Assembly (NCBI RefSeq): GCF_000479005.1
Contig: NZ_AWXC01000053.1
Location: 106,912 to 170,911 of the forward strand
Origin: Prevotella sp. BV3P1
GTDB taxonomy: Bacteria > Bacteroidota > Bacteroidia > Bacteroidales > Bacteroidaceae
Reading direction: 5' to 3'
DNA length: 64,000 bases
Within the stretch, counting starts at the first letter, position 1. Each line of letters begins with the position of its first letter. A program made the position numbers and the translations under genes. Below, piece by piece: positions 7,791-16,661 of the stretch. Under the pieces are notes generated by a model. That model did no database searches. It was not told the DNA's origin and was given only the letters and a program-made list of their open reading frames with translations.

Positions 7791-10433
7791 ATGAGTACGC
7801 AAGACATTAAAAACGTAAGGAACCATCATACAGGCTTGACAGATGAACAGGTGGCGGCTAACAGGATAAAATTTGGTAAAAACATACTGACGCCACCCCC
7901 CACAGCCTCATTGTGGAAATTGTATTTGGACAAGTATCGTGACCCCATCATTCAAGTGCTTTTGGTTGCTGCTGCTGTCTCTTTGGTATTGGCTTTCGTT
8001 GAACAGAACTTTACAGAGACCATTGGTATCTTTGTTGCCATCTTCTTTGCAACCAGCATCGGCTTTTACTTTGAGCGGGATGCAGCCAAGAAATTTAACA
8101 TTCTCAATGCGCTGAATGAAGAGTCGTTGGTGAAGGTTCGACGCAATGGGCATGTTGTTGAGATTCCTCGTAAGGATGTGGTAGTAGGCGATTTGATGAT
8201 TATCGAGGTGGGTGACGAGATACCTGCCGACGGAAAACTCGTCAAGGGCGTGGATTTGTTGATAGACGAGTCGTCGTTGACGGGCGAACCCATCTGCTCA
8301 AAGGGTATTGATGTGGATGATGACGAGGAGGATGAAGCACATGAAAAAACCTACCCTCATGATGCAGTCTTGCGCAGTACGATGGTCATGAATGGCAGTG
8401 GCGCAGCCGTTGTTACAGCAGTTGGTGACGCTACGGAGATTGGCAAGGTGGCTCGTAACTCGAGCGAGATAACGCATACCCAAACGCCTTTGGATACCCA
8501 ATTAGCCAAATTGGCTAAACTCATCTCGGTAGTTGGGTCGGCAGTGGCTGTTGCTGCCTTCATCATCTTCCTCATACACGACATCCTTGTCAACGATGCG
8601 GTATGGCATGGCACTGATTATTTCAAGATGGCCGAGGTGGTGTTGCAGTATTTCATGATGGCTGTAACGCTGATTGTGATGGCCGTACCCGAAGGACTTC
8701 CCATGGCCGTAACCTTGAGTTTGGCGCTGAACATGCGCAGGATGTTGAAGAGCAACAACCTCGTTAGGAAGCTGCATGCGTGTGAAACGATGGGGGCAGT
8801 GACGGTAATCTGTACGGATAAAACGGGTACCTTGACGGAAAACAAGATGACGGTTATGGAGATGACAGGCTCTTTAGTCGTTACGGAGGTGTCTGAACAC
8901 GATGCACTGGCTCAAGCTATTGCCCTCAATACAACGGCTGAGTTGGGAGAAGATGGCGCTGGAATTGGTAATCCAACGGAAATAGCTCTGCTGACATGGC
9001 TGCAAAAACATGGTGTTGACTATCAAACCATCCGTAACCAAGCCACAACGATTGCACAGTTGCCATTCTCAACAGAAAACAAATACATGGCAACCGTTGC
9101 AGAGATGGGCGGCAGGAAGTATCTCTTTGTTAAGGGAGCACCTGAGATTGTGATGAACTTCTGCACCTTGTCTGAGGCCGAGAAACAATCCTATCAGTCT
9201 ACTTTGTTGGGCTATCAGCTCAAAGCCATGCGTACTTTGGCGTTTGCTTGCAAGCAACTTGAAGCGGATGCGCTATCCAATATCCAAATAAGGAATCACT
9301 TACAAAATCTCTCTTTGCAATGCGTTGCAGCGATTAGTGACCCTGTTCGCGTGGATGTTCCAAATGCTGTTAACCAATGTCAGCAAGCGGGTATCGAGGT
9401 GAAGGTAGTGACGGGAGATACGCAAGCCACCGCTATAGAGATAGCAAGGCAGATAGGTGTCTGGAATGATGATACGCCCAAGGAGGCTGCACTGACTGGT
9501 CCAGAGTGGAATGCACTGTCGGATGAAGAGGCATACGAGCGTGCTCATACCATCAAAGTGATGTCGCGTGCCCGTCCATCGGATAAACAACGACTCGTGG
9601 AAATGCTGCAAAAGCGCAAGGAAGTAGTGGCTGTGACGGGCGATGGAACCAATGATGCGCCCGCATTGCATTATGCTCATGTGGGTTTGTCATTAGGCTC
9701 GGGAACCAGTGTGGCCAAGGAAGCCAGCGACATGACGTTGCTCGACGACTCGTTTGGCTCTATCGCGCATGCCGTGATGTGGGGTCGTTCGTTGTATAAG
9801 AACATCCAACGTTTCCTGTTTTTCCAGCTCATTGTCAACATCACTGCACTACTTCTTGTTCTTGGAGGGGCTTTCATCGGTGTGGAGATGCCGCTTACGG
9901 TCACACAGATATTGTGGGTGAACCTCTTGATGGATACCTTTGCAGCCATGGCATTGGCCACTTTGCCTCCTTCGCGCGAGGTGATGAAAGACAAACCGCG
10001 TAAGGAAAACGAGTTCATTCTTAATAAAGAGATGCGACAAGATATTCTGTTTTGCGGCGTGACCTTCTTCATTCTGCTGTCTGCCATGCTTGTTTATTGC
10101 GAGCGTGATGGCTCGCAAGGCATCAGTATGCGTGAGTTGACCATCTTCTTCACAACCTTCGTGATGATTCAGTTGTGGAACTTGTTCAATGCAAAGACGC
10201 TCGGTTCTAACCATTCGGCATTCCGTTATCTATGGAAAGACAAGGGACTGCTACTCGTGTTGCTGTTGGTTATCTTGGGACAGTGGCTCATCGTGACCTT
10301 CGGAGGTAAGATGTTCCGCACCGTACCGCTGTCGCTCAGCGACTGGTTGGGCATCATTGGCTTTACTTCTGTCGTGCTTTGGGTGGGTGAACTATGGCGA
10401 TGGACGAAACGATTAAGGGTAAGAAAGTCATGA
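7791..10433 (+). CDS. Calcium-translocating P-type ATPase (PMCA type, P2B)
   Basis: An 880-residue inner-membrane cation pump. The phosphorylation motif is CTDKTGTLT, the ion-binding M4 motif is VPEGLP, the actuator-domain motif is DESSLTGEP and the hinge is VTGDGTNDAPAL. About ten membrane segments are visible, two pairs before and six helices after the catalytic loops. The full set and M4 motif point to Ca2+ export, although related pumps move Mn2+ or Na+. The start is set by the promoter at 7752-7782. Its stop overlaps the HAD gene start (ATGA), so translation of the two is probably coupled. Confidence 0.92.
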   Translation: MSTQDIKNVRNHHTGLTDEQVAANRIKFGKNILTPPPTASLWKLYLDKYRDPIIQVLLVAAAVSLVLAFVEQNFTETIGIFVAIFFATSIGFYFERDAAKKFNILNALNEESLVKVRRNGHVVEIPRKDVVVGDLMIIEVGDEIPADGKLVKGVDLLIDESSLTGEPICSKGIDVDDDEEDEAHEKTYPHDAVLRSTMVMNGSGAAVVTAVGDATEIGKVARNSSEITHTQTPLDTQLAKLAKLISVVGSAVAVAAFIIFLIHDILVNDAVWHGTDYFKMAEVVLQYFMMAVTLIVMAVPEGLPMAVTLSLALNMRRMLKSNNLVRKLHACETMGAVTVICTDKTGTLTENKMTVMEMTGSLVVTEVSEHDALAQAIALNTTAELGEDGAGIGNPTEIALLTWLQKHGVDYQTIRNQATTIAQLPFSTENKYMATVAEMGGRKYLFVKGAPEIVMNFCTLSEAEKQSYQSTLLGYQLKAMRTLAFACKQLEADALSNIQIRNHLQNLSLQCVAAISDPVRVDVPNAVNQCQQAGIEVKVVTGDTQATAIEIARQIGVWNDDTPKEAALTGPEWNALSDEEAYERAHTIKVMSRARPSDKQRLVEMLQKRKEVVAVTGDGTNDAPALHYAHVGLSLGSGTSVAKEASDMTLLDDSFGSIAHAVMWGRSLYKNIQRFLFFQLIVNITALLLVLGGAFIGVEMPLTVTQILWVNLLMDTFAAMALATLPPSREVMKDKPRKENEFILNKEMRQDILFCGVTFFILLSAMLVYCERDGSQGISMRELTIFFTTFVMIQLWNLFNAKTLGSNHSAFRYLWKDKGLLLVLLLVILGQWLIVTFGGKMFRTVPLSLSDWLGIIGFTSVVLWVGELWRWTKRLRVRKS

Positions 10434-11041
10434 AACAGAATGTCAAAAACATCATATTTGACCTGGGTTGCGTGCTTGTAGGGCTTGATAAACAGCGTTG
10501 CGTGCGTGCTTTTGAACAGATAGGGGCTGGGGACGTTGCCTCTTATGTTCGGGATCATCGCACGGCTGATTTGTTCTTTGACATTGAAACGGGCCGAATG
10601 ACGACGGAAGAGTTTTGTGATGAGGTTCGCAGCATGAGCAGATGCAAGGCCGAGAATAAGGAAATTGTCTGGGCATGGAACCAACTTTTGGTGGGTATTC
10701 CTGATGAGAAGAAACAACGTTTGGTTGACTTGAAGAAGGAATATCGACTTTTCTTGTTGAGCAACACCAATGACATGCACTGGCAGAAATGTGTGAAAGA
10801 TTTCTTTCCCTATCACAATTTGGGGGTAAACGATTATTTCGAAGACGTTTATCTGTCGTACAAGTTGCAGCTTGCGAAGCCCGATCGCAGGATTTTTGAG
10901 GCCGTGTTGATGCACTCACAGCTGCAAGCAGCAGAGACACTCTTTATTGATGACGTGAAAGAAAACTGTGAATCGGCCGCACAACTGGGTATCCAGGTGA
11001 TGCACGAGACTACAGGTAACGATTGGTTAAATGCGTGGTAA
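10430..11041 (+). CDS. HAD-superfamily (IA) phosphatase, YihX-like
   Basis: A 203-residue hydrolase of the haloacid-dehalogenase fold. Motif I is IFDLGCVLVGLD, motif II is FLLSNTND, the motif III lysine is in LAKPDRRIFEAV and motif IV is LFIDDVKENC. The DLGxV form of motif I matches YihX-type sugar phosphatases rather than the DxDxT form. Substrates are typically small sugar phosphates. The start overlaps the calcium ATPase stop by ATGA. It lies just upstream of ribF, so it might supply a dephosphorylation step in flavin metabolism, though sequence does not show that. Confidence 0.85.
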   Translation: MKQNVKNIIFDLGCVLVGLDKQRCVRAFEQIGAGDVASYVRDHRTADLFFDIETGRMTTEEFCDEVRSMSRCKAENKEIVWAWNQLLVGIPDEKKQRLVDLKKEYRLFLLSNTNDMHWQKCVKDFFPYHNLGVNDYFEDVYLSYKLQLAKPDRRIFEAVLMHSQLQAAETLFIDDVKENCESAAQLGIQVMHETTGNDWLNAW

Positions 11042-11045
11042 GGAT

Positions 11046-11996
11046 ATGAAAACCATGATATTGGATGAGAAAACGGTTCTAACGAGCCCCTGTGTGGCAA
11101 CCATTGGATTCTTCGATGGGGTGCATTTGGGGCATCAATTCTTGATACATCAGGTCGTGAAGACAGCTCGTGATGCGGGATTGTCGTCCATGGTCATCAC
11201 GTTTGACAAGCATCCTCGCCAAGTGTTACACAGCCATTATGTCCCCGAACTGCTGACCACGATCGAGCAAAAGCTGCAACTGCTGTCAGCAACTGCTGTT
11301 GATCAGGTCGTGGTATTGCCCTTTACGCAAGAGATGGCGAGTATGACAGCCCAACAATTCATGGCCGATGTGCTCCAACGTCGGTTACAGGTACGAAAGT
11401 TGGTGATTGGTTATGATAATCGGTTTGGACACAATCGGGAAGAAGGATTTGACGATTATGTGCGCTATGGACGAGCATTAGGCATCGAGGTGATACGCAG
11501 TGAGGAGTTTTCTTTGGGCAAAGATGCCGTGCATGTGAGTTCTTCAGCCATTCGAAAATACATCCATGAGGGTTCAATGGAGCAGGTCAATCGCTGTTTG
11601 GCGCGTCCCTATGTGCTCACGGCTCATGTCGTTGATGGGTGTAAAGAGGGTCGGAAACTTGGCTTTCCTACAGCCAATCTCAATTTAAGCGAAATCACTC
11701 AGCTGCTTCCGGCCATGGGTGTTTATGCTGTGAAAGCGCAGGTAGCGGGGACAGGACCATGGTATCGGGCGATGACCAGCATCGGTATGCGACCTACCTA
11801 CAATGGAACAAGCCTGACAATTGAAACTCATATCCTCGAAGGATTTCATGAAAACATCTATGATAAGCAACTTTCCGTGGCCTTTTTCAAACGGCTTCGC
11901 GGTGAAAAGCGGTTTGACAGTTTGGCGTTGTTACATGCTAAAATAACGGAAGATGCACAGGAAGTAAATCATTATTTTAACAAAATAGAGAAATGA
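11046..11996 (+). CDS. ribF: Bifunctional riboflavin kinase/FAD synthetase
   Basis: About 316 residues. The N-terminal FMN adenylyltransferase domain carries the nucleotidyltransferase motif TIGFFDGVHLGHQ and a VSSSAIRKYI motif, and the C-terminal riboflavin kinase domain carries GRKLGFPTANL, GMRPTYNG and ETHILEGF. The enzyme converts riboflavin to FMN and then FAD in the cytoplasm. ATG 11046 follows the upstream stop by 4 bases; an alternative ATG at 11031 would overlap the HAD gene. The stop overlaps the next start (ATGA), indicating an operon from the calcium ATPase through the CPBP protease. No FMN riboswitch was seen. Confidence 0.93.
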   Translation: MKTMILDEKTVLTSPCVATIGFFDGVHLGHQFLIHQVVKTARDAGLSSMVITFDKHPRQVLHSHYVPELLTTIEQKLQLLSATAVDQVVVLPFTQEMASMTAQQFMADVLQRRLQVRKLVIGYDNRFGHNREEGFDDYVRYGRALGIEVIRSEEFSLGKDAVHVSSSAIRKYIHEGSMEQVNRCLARPYVLTAHVVDGCKEGRKLGFPTANLNLSEITQLLPAMGVYAVKAQVAGTGPWYRAMTSIGMRPTYNGTSLTIETHILEGFHENIYDKQLSVAFFKRLRGEKRFDSLALLHAKITEDAQEVNHYFNKIEK

Positions 11997-12838
11997 TGCG
12001 CAAATCAATCAAAGGAATATTAGACATTGCATGGTATTTAGTGGTGTTTATCATGCTTCAAGTGTTGGTCACTTATCTGGTCAGCATCGTGTCTTTGCTG
12101 CACAATGGCATGGACTTCGGAACCGCTTTGCATTATCTTCAGTCGCATCGTGTGTTCAGTTCGACGACGGTCATCGCCACTTCTGTCGTTTCCAGTGTGC
12201 TGACAATCGTCTTATTCATGTCACTTAAATGGACACCTGTGGCACGTTCGTATGTGCGCAGTAAGCCTTGGATGGCGTTGTTTTGGGTGGTTTTACTATC
12301 ATTGGGCACCATCATCCCCTCTGCATGGCTACTTGAACAGATGGAAGTGGAGGCACCTTCTGGCTTAGAACGAATGCTCAATGCCCTGATGGGCAATCGG
12401 TGGGGGCATCTATCGGTCGACATTTTGGTGCCAATTGCCGAAGAAACAGTTTTCAGAGGCGCCATTCTTCGCACCTTACTCCAACTCTTCCGGGGGCGTA
12501 CAGCTTGGCTGTCCATCATCCTTTCGGCGTTGTTTTTCGGTCTTGCACATTTCAATATGGCTCAATTGCCGCACGCTTTTCTCGTGGGTTTGTTGTTGGG
12601 ATGGATGTATGTACGCACCAACAGTATTGTACCTGGCATTGTTTTGCATTGTGTCAACAACTCTACTGTATTCATGGTGTATAATCTCATTCCCAGCTCA
12701 GCTAATGGTAATCTTGTTGATATCTTTGGAGGTAGCCAGCAAGCCGTGTGGATGAGTTTGCTCTTATCACTGTGCATCATGCTTCCAGCCTTGTTCCAAT
12801 TGTCCCGAAGACTAAAGAAAGCCGAACCAGAGGCATAG
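11993..12838 (+). CDS. CPBP-family intramembrane metalloprotease (Abi/Rce1-like)
   Basis: A 281-residue polytopic membrane protein with about 7-8 hydrophobic segments. The CPBP motifs are complete: EETVFRGAIL (EExxxR), FGLAHF (FxxxH) and LHCVNNS (HxxxN). Relatives are type II CAAX proteases and bacteriocin-immunity proteins; bacterial substrates are mostly unknown. Its start overlaps the ribF stop, and a hairpin terminator lies at 12888-12914. Confidence 0.88.
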   Translation: MMRKSIKGILDIAWYLVVFIMLQVLVTYLVSIVSLLHNGMDFGTALHYLQSHRVFSSTTVIATSVVSSVLTIVLFMSLKWTPVARSYVRSKPWMALFWVVLLSLGTIIPSAWLLEQMEVEAPSGLERMLNALMGNRWGHLSVDILVPIAEETVFRGAILRTLLQLFRGRTAWLSIILSALFFGLAHFNMAQLPHAFLVGLLLGWMYVRTNSIVPGIVLHCVNNSTVFMVYNLIPSSANGNLVDIFGGSQQAVWMSLLLSLCIMLPALFQLSRRLKKAEPEA

Positions 12839-12887
12839 CTGTTGGGTTGTTGGTGGGTAGACATGAACATGAAATGTCTAAAATAGC

Positions 12888-12914
12888 GAAACGCCACCCC
12901 ATTGGTGGCGTTTC
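12888..12914. terminator. Hairpin terminator between the CPBP and anti-sigma-like genes
   Basis: A perfect 11-bp stem, GAAACGCCACC with GGTGGCGTTTC, surrounds a 5-base loop. It lies between two convergent genes and may serve both. The T run on the plus strand is short. Confidence 0.7.
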
Positions 12915-13022
12915 TTAAGTACGTTAGTATGTTATGAAAAATTTGAGAGAAAAGTGAAGCTTCACAGCTTCGTTTTTGTTTTACTAAACATGTTTTATAA
13001 TTGAGAAAGCATAGAAATTATC

Positions 13023-13511
13023 TTATTTGATGATGGTAGCCGGCTGCACATCTGCGGGTGTTATGTTGCTTTGTTGCATGCTGTCTATCGTCGCAGAGTC
13101 GCCAATGGCCACTGAAGTACCTTGCTGTAGTTGTTCTGTTCCATCATAGGATGCACCTATGTTATCGTTGTTCTGCATGAACGGAACCTGCAATGCGTTG
13201 CTCAACGTCAGGATAATGGCTACCACGGCGGCTGCCTTGAAGAGCGGCATCAGCCGTTGTCTCATTTTGATGGTGCGCGCCTTGACCGGTGTTGGCTCAT
13301 CGATCATGGACAGAATCTTCTCATCAAAGTCGCTTCCCAGTACCTTTTGGGTTGCTTCTTGTTGAGCGTATACGAACAATGCGCGATACTTTTGCAAGTC
13401 CGCAGGAACGTCTTCCTGACTGAAGAACGTGCGGAGAATCTCTTCTTCTTGAAGCGTTGTCTCGCATGCCCAATAGCGTTCCAATAGTTGTTCGATATAT
13501 TTATAATCCAT
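13023..13511 (-). CDS. Membrane protein paired with an ECF sigma factor (candidate anti-sigma)
   Basis: A 162-residue protein with an acidic helical N-terminus (MDYKYIEQLLERYWACE...), one membrane segment (about residues 90-110) and a short Gln/Thr-rich periplasmic tail. It overlaps the end of the ECF sigma gene by 11 bases. Such pairs are common in Bacteroidales; the single-pass layout fits an anti-sigma factor, but the ZAS zinc motif is absent. Homologues are sometimes misnamed pyruvate-ferredoxin oxidoreductase, and nothing in this sequence supports that. The function is inferred from context. Confidence 0.6.
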   Translation of the reverse strand: MDYKYIEQLLERYWACETTLQEEEILRTFFSQEDVPADLQKYRALFVYAQQEATQKVLGSDFDEKILSMIDEPTPVKARTIKMRQRLMPLFKAAAVVAIILTLSNALQVPFMQNNDNIGASYDGTEQLQQGTSVAIGDSATIDSMQQSNITPADVQPATIIK

Positions 13512-14013
13512 AATTGTCGTATTTTTGAAATCTTTCTTTTACCGTTTGCCGGGCTCTGAAGATGTTTACCTTCACTTGTTCTTCACTGATGCCCAGTATT
13601 TTGGCAATTTCTTTGTAAGGCTTTCCCTCGAAATCTCTGAGTTGCATGCAGCTTCTTTGTTTTTCTGGAAGCGCATTAACGAGGTTTCTCACAAGTTCTA
13701 TTCTGTCTTGTTGTAGGGTATCCTCGAATGGTGTCGAGGAGGTGTCTGGGCTTTCTGTCTGCCTTTCTTCGAGCGAATCATTGAGATTGTCGTGCTTCTT
13801 GATTCTGTCGAGCGCTAAGTTGCGGCAGATAGTGATGCTGAAGGCTTCTATTGATTCTATCTCATTCCAGCTTTCACGCTTGTCCCAAACCTTTATCAGT
13901 GTGTCTTGTACGATGTCTTGGGCCTCCTCATGACTGAGGGTGATGCGCAAAGCTAACCTGTAGAGCGCATCTTTGAGCGGTAAGACATCGTTACGAAAAC
14001 TGATATTCTTCAT
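13501..14013 (-). CDS. ECF-subfamily RNA polymerase sigma factor
   Basis: A 170-residue sigma-70-family protein. Region 2 (about residues 10-80) has HEEAQDIVQDTLIKVWDKR and the NLALDRIK motif, and region 4 (about 115-165) has LPEKQRSCMQLRDFEGKPY and a helix-turn-helix, EIAKILGISEEQVKVNIFRAR. It would direct RNA polymerase to a stress or surface regulon. The next gene overlaps it and encodes a single-pass membrane protein, the expected layout for sigma plus anti-sigma. The target promoters are not visible here. Confidence 0.9.
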   Translation of the reverse strand: MKNISFRNDVLPLKDALYRLALRITLSHEEAQDIVQDTLIKVWDKRESWNEIESIEAFSITICRNLALDRIKKHDNLNDSLEERQTESPDTSSTPFEDTLQQDRIELVRNLVNALPEKQRSCMQLRDFEGKPYKEIAKILGISEEQVKVNIFRARQTVKERFQKYDNYGL

Positions 14014-14202
14014 CTTTGCCTCTAATTAAATGACGATTGGGATAGGGATAAGTTACATGCACCTGCAGATTTAACTATTTTTTTAGGTTAATCAGTAGGA
14101 TGAATCTTGCCTTTTTTGCTATTGGTGAAGCCTTCTTTACAAGAAGTAGACGTTGGTGGAACTGTGTGCAGCAGGTATAAAAAAGCGTGCCGCCACCACG
14201 GA

Positions 14203-16095
14203 TTATTCCAGGTAAGTGTATCCGTAAAGTCCTGAACGGTAGTTGTTCAAAAACTCTTTTCCTTCTTCCAAGGATATTTTCCCCAGCTTAACACTCTTCG
14301 TTACCCATGTTTCCAGTTGTCTAACCAGCTTCTTCGGATTGTATTGAACATAGTCGAGCACCTCGTCTACGGTCTCTCCATCAATCACTTGGTCAATGCT
14401 GTATTTGCCGTTTTTCACGGAAATGTGCACGGCGTTGGTGTCGCCAAAGAGATTGTGCAGGTCGCCTAAGATTTCCTGGTAGGCCCCAACAAGGAACACA
14501 CCGAGGTAGTAAGGCTCGCCTTTCTTCAATGGGTGTAGAGGCAATACATGTGAAATATTGCGGTTGGTCACGAAGTTTGCTATCTTTCCATCGCTGTCGC
14601 AGGTGATGTCTTGCAGTGTGGCATTGCGTGTGGGACGTTCGTCCAGTCGCTGAATCGGTAGGATAGGGAAGAGCTGATCGATGGCCCAACTGTCGGGAAG
14701 TGACTGGAAGAGGGAGAAATTACAGAAGTATTTATCGGCCAATAGCTTGTCAAGATTCCTCAACTCATCAGGGACATGCTTCATTGACTTGGACAACATG
14801 TTGATTTCCCGACACACACTCCAGTACATGCTTTCTATCTCTGCGCGCGTTTGTAGGTCGACAATGCCCAGAGCGAACAAGTCGAGTGACTCTTCGCGTA
14901 TTTGCTCTGCATCGTGCCAATCTTCCAACATCGAGCGCGGATTGAGGTTATCCCATATCTCATACAGATCTTTTACCAGCTGGTGTTCTTCTTCGGTTGG
15001 CTCAAATTCATCAGGCATGGACGGTAGACTGGCTGTTTCCAGCACGTCAATGACCAACACCGAGTGGTGCGCTGTCAATGACCGACCGCTCTCTGTGATG
15101 AGGTTTGGGTGTGGCACGCCATTCTTGTTGGCCGCATCAATGAAGGTGTAAATACAGTCGTTGACATACTCTTGGATGGAGTAATTCACCGAGCTTTCGC
15201 TGCTCGACGAGCGCGTTCCGTCATAATCTACGCCCAGTCCGCCCCCACAGTCCACGAAATCAACGTTGTACCCCATCTTATGTAGGTTGATGTAGTATTG
15301 CGCGGCCTCGCGGAGAGCCGTCTGTATGCGGCGAATCTTGGTGATTTGAGAACCGATGTGGAAGTGGATGAGATGCAGACAGTCTTTGAGTCCTTTCTCC
15401 TCCAGCATCTTCAAGGCCAGCAGAAGTTCAGATGAATTCAGGCCAAACTTCGAGGCATCGCCGCCGCTGTCTGCCCATTTACCCGAGCCAGATGATGCCA
15501 ACTTGATTCGAATACCAATGTTCGGTCGCACACCAATCTTCTTCGCAGCCTTGGCGATGATATCCAGTTCGTTCAGTTTCTCAATGACAATAAAGATGCG
15601 CTTGCCCATCTTTTGCGCTAAAAGTGCCAGCTCTATGTAGCTCTGGTCTTTGTATCCGTTGCAAATGATGAGTGAGTCGCTCTGGCATTGCACGGCAATC
15701 ACGGCATGAAGTTCAGGCTTACTGCCCGCCTCCAAACCCAGGTTGAACTTCTGTCCGTGTGAGATAATCTCTTCCACCACGGGCTGCATTTGGTTCACTT
15801 TGATAGGGTAGATGATGAAGTTCTCGGCTTTGTAATCGTATTCTTTTGCAGCTTGCGCAAAGCAGCTGGCCGTTTTCTCGATGCGGTTGTCAAGAATGTC
15901 GGGGAAACGCAGCAATACTGGCGAGCTCACGTCGCGCAAAGCCAGCTCGTCCATCACGTCTCGTAGGTCTATTTCGGTATTGTCCTTAAACGGCGTCACG
16001 TAGGCATTGCCCTTTTCGTTGATGCCAAAATAAGAAACACCCCATCCATTGATGTTGTACAACTCTTTTGAATCTTCAATCGTCCACTTCTTCAT
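14203..16095 (-). CDS. speA: Biosynthetic arginine decarboxylase
   Basis: A 630-residue fold-III PLP enzyme converting arginine to agmatine and CO2, the first step of the agmatine route to polyamines. The PLP lysine is in IYPIKVNQMQPV (about residue 99); HFHIGSQI and the DCGGGLGVDYDG glycine loop also match. The N-terminus, with TIEDSKELYNINGWG, is the usual SpeA start. The gene follows aroK by 22 bases, suggesting a topA-aroK-speA transcript. Confidence 0.95.
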   Translation of the reverse strand: MKKWTIEDSKELYNINGWGVSYFGINEKGNAYVTPFKDNTEIDLRDVMDELALRDVSSPVLLRFPDILDNRIEKTASCFAQAAKEYDYKAENFIIYPIKVNQMQPVVEEIISHGQKFNLGLEAGSKPELHAVIAVQCQSDSLIICNGYKDQSYIELALLAQKMGKRIFIVIEKLNELDIIAKAAKKIGVRPNIGIRIKLASSGSGKWADSGGDASKFGLNSSELLLALKMLEEKGLKDCLHLIHFHIGSQITKIRRIQTALREAAQYYINLHKMGYNVDFVDCGGGLGVDYDGTRSSSSESSVNYSIQEYVNDCIYTFIDAANKNGVPHPNLITESGRSLTAHHSVLVIDVLETASLPSMPDEFEPTEEEHQLVKDLYEIWDNLNPRSMLEDWHDAEQIREESLDLFALGIVDLQTRAEIESMYWSVCREINMLSKSMKHVPDELRNLDKLLADKYFCNFSLFQSLPDSWAIDQLFPILPIQRLDERPTRNATLQDITCDSDGKIANFVTNRNISHVLPLHPLKKGEPYYLGVFLVGAYQEILGDLHNLFGDTNAVHISVKNGKYSIDQVIDGETVDEVLDYVQYNPKKLVRQLETWVTKSVKLGKISLEEGKEFLNNYRSGLYGYTYLE

Positions 16096-16117
16096 TGTTG
16101 TTTTACGAAACTGTTTT

Positions 16118-16645
16118 TTATAAATTTAATGATGCTTTTAATTGGTCTACGGTTGCTTGTATCTTGTCGTAGGAGTCCATCAAACTGACGTCCAGCGTAT
16201 GCTTTGCCTGCGTATAAAAGGGCTCGCGCTCTTTGAGTTGTGTGCAGATGAAGGCTTTCACTTCCTCTGGCGTCTTGTCCAGCAACAGGGGTCTTACCGT
16301 CCTGCCCATCTTCAAATGGCCGTAAAGCACCTCGGGTGAGGCTTTCAGAAACACGGTTTCGCCCTGCTGGTTCATATACTTGATGTTGTCAAAGAAGCAC
16401 GGTGTGCCACCTCCACAACTCAGAATAACGTGTTCAAACTCAGCCACTTCGTGCAGCATGCGGTACTCTATCTGTCTGAACCCCTCTTCCCCTCGCTCTT
16501 CAAAGAGTTGTTTGATGGTTTTTCTCATCCGGCTTTCGATGTACCAGTCAAGATCATAAAACGGCATGTCGAGGTCTTTTGACAAGGCTTTTCCAAGGGT
16601 AGTCTTGCCCGACCCCATGTATCCCATGATGATGATGCGGTCCAT
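16118..16645 (-). CDS. aroK: Shikimate kinase
   Basis: A 175-residue P-loop kinase that phosphorylates shikimate with ATP in aromatic amino acid synthesis. Walker A is GYMGSGKTT, the shikimate-binding Asp is in YDLDWYIE, Arg in FRQIEYRML, the glycine motif is LSCGGGTPC and the lid arginine is in GRTVRPLL. An upstream in-frame ATG at 16702 lies inside topA; ATG 16645 (MDRIIIMGYMG) gives the normal family length and starts 16 bases after topA ends. Confidence 0.93.
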   Translation of the reverse strand: MDRIIIMGYMGSGKTTLGKALSKDLDMPFYDLDWYIESRMRKTIKQLFEERGEEGFRQIEYRMLHEVAEFEHVILSCGGGTPCFFDNIKYMNQQGETVFLKASPEVLYGHLKMGRTVRPLLLDKTPEEVKAFICTQLKEREPFYTQAKHTLDVSLMDSYDKIQATVDQLKASLNL

Positions 16646-16661
16646 GCTAGCGGTGGGTTGA

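Noticed and set aside
13023..13511. Pyruvate-ferredoxin oxidoreductase name for the sigma partner
   Set aside because: The 162-residue single-pass protein has none of the enzyme's motifs.
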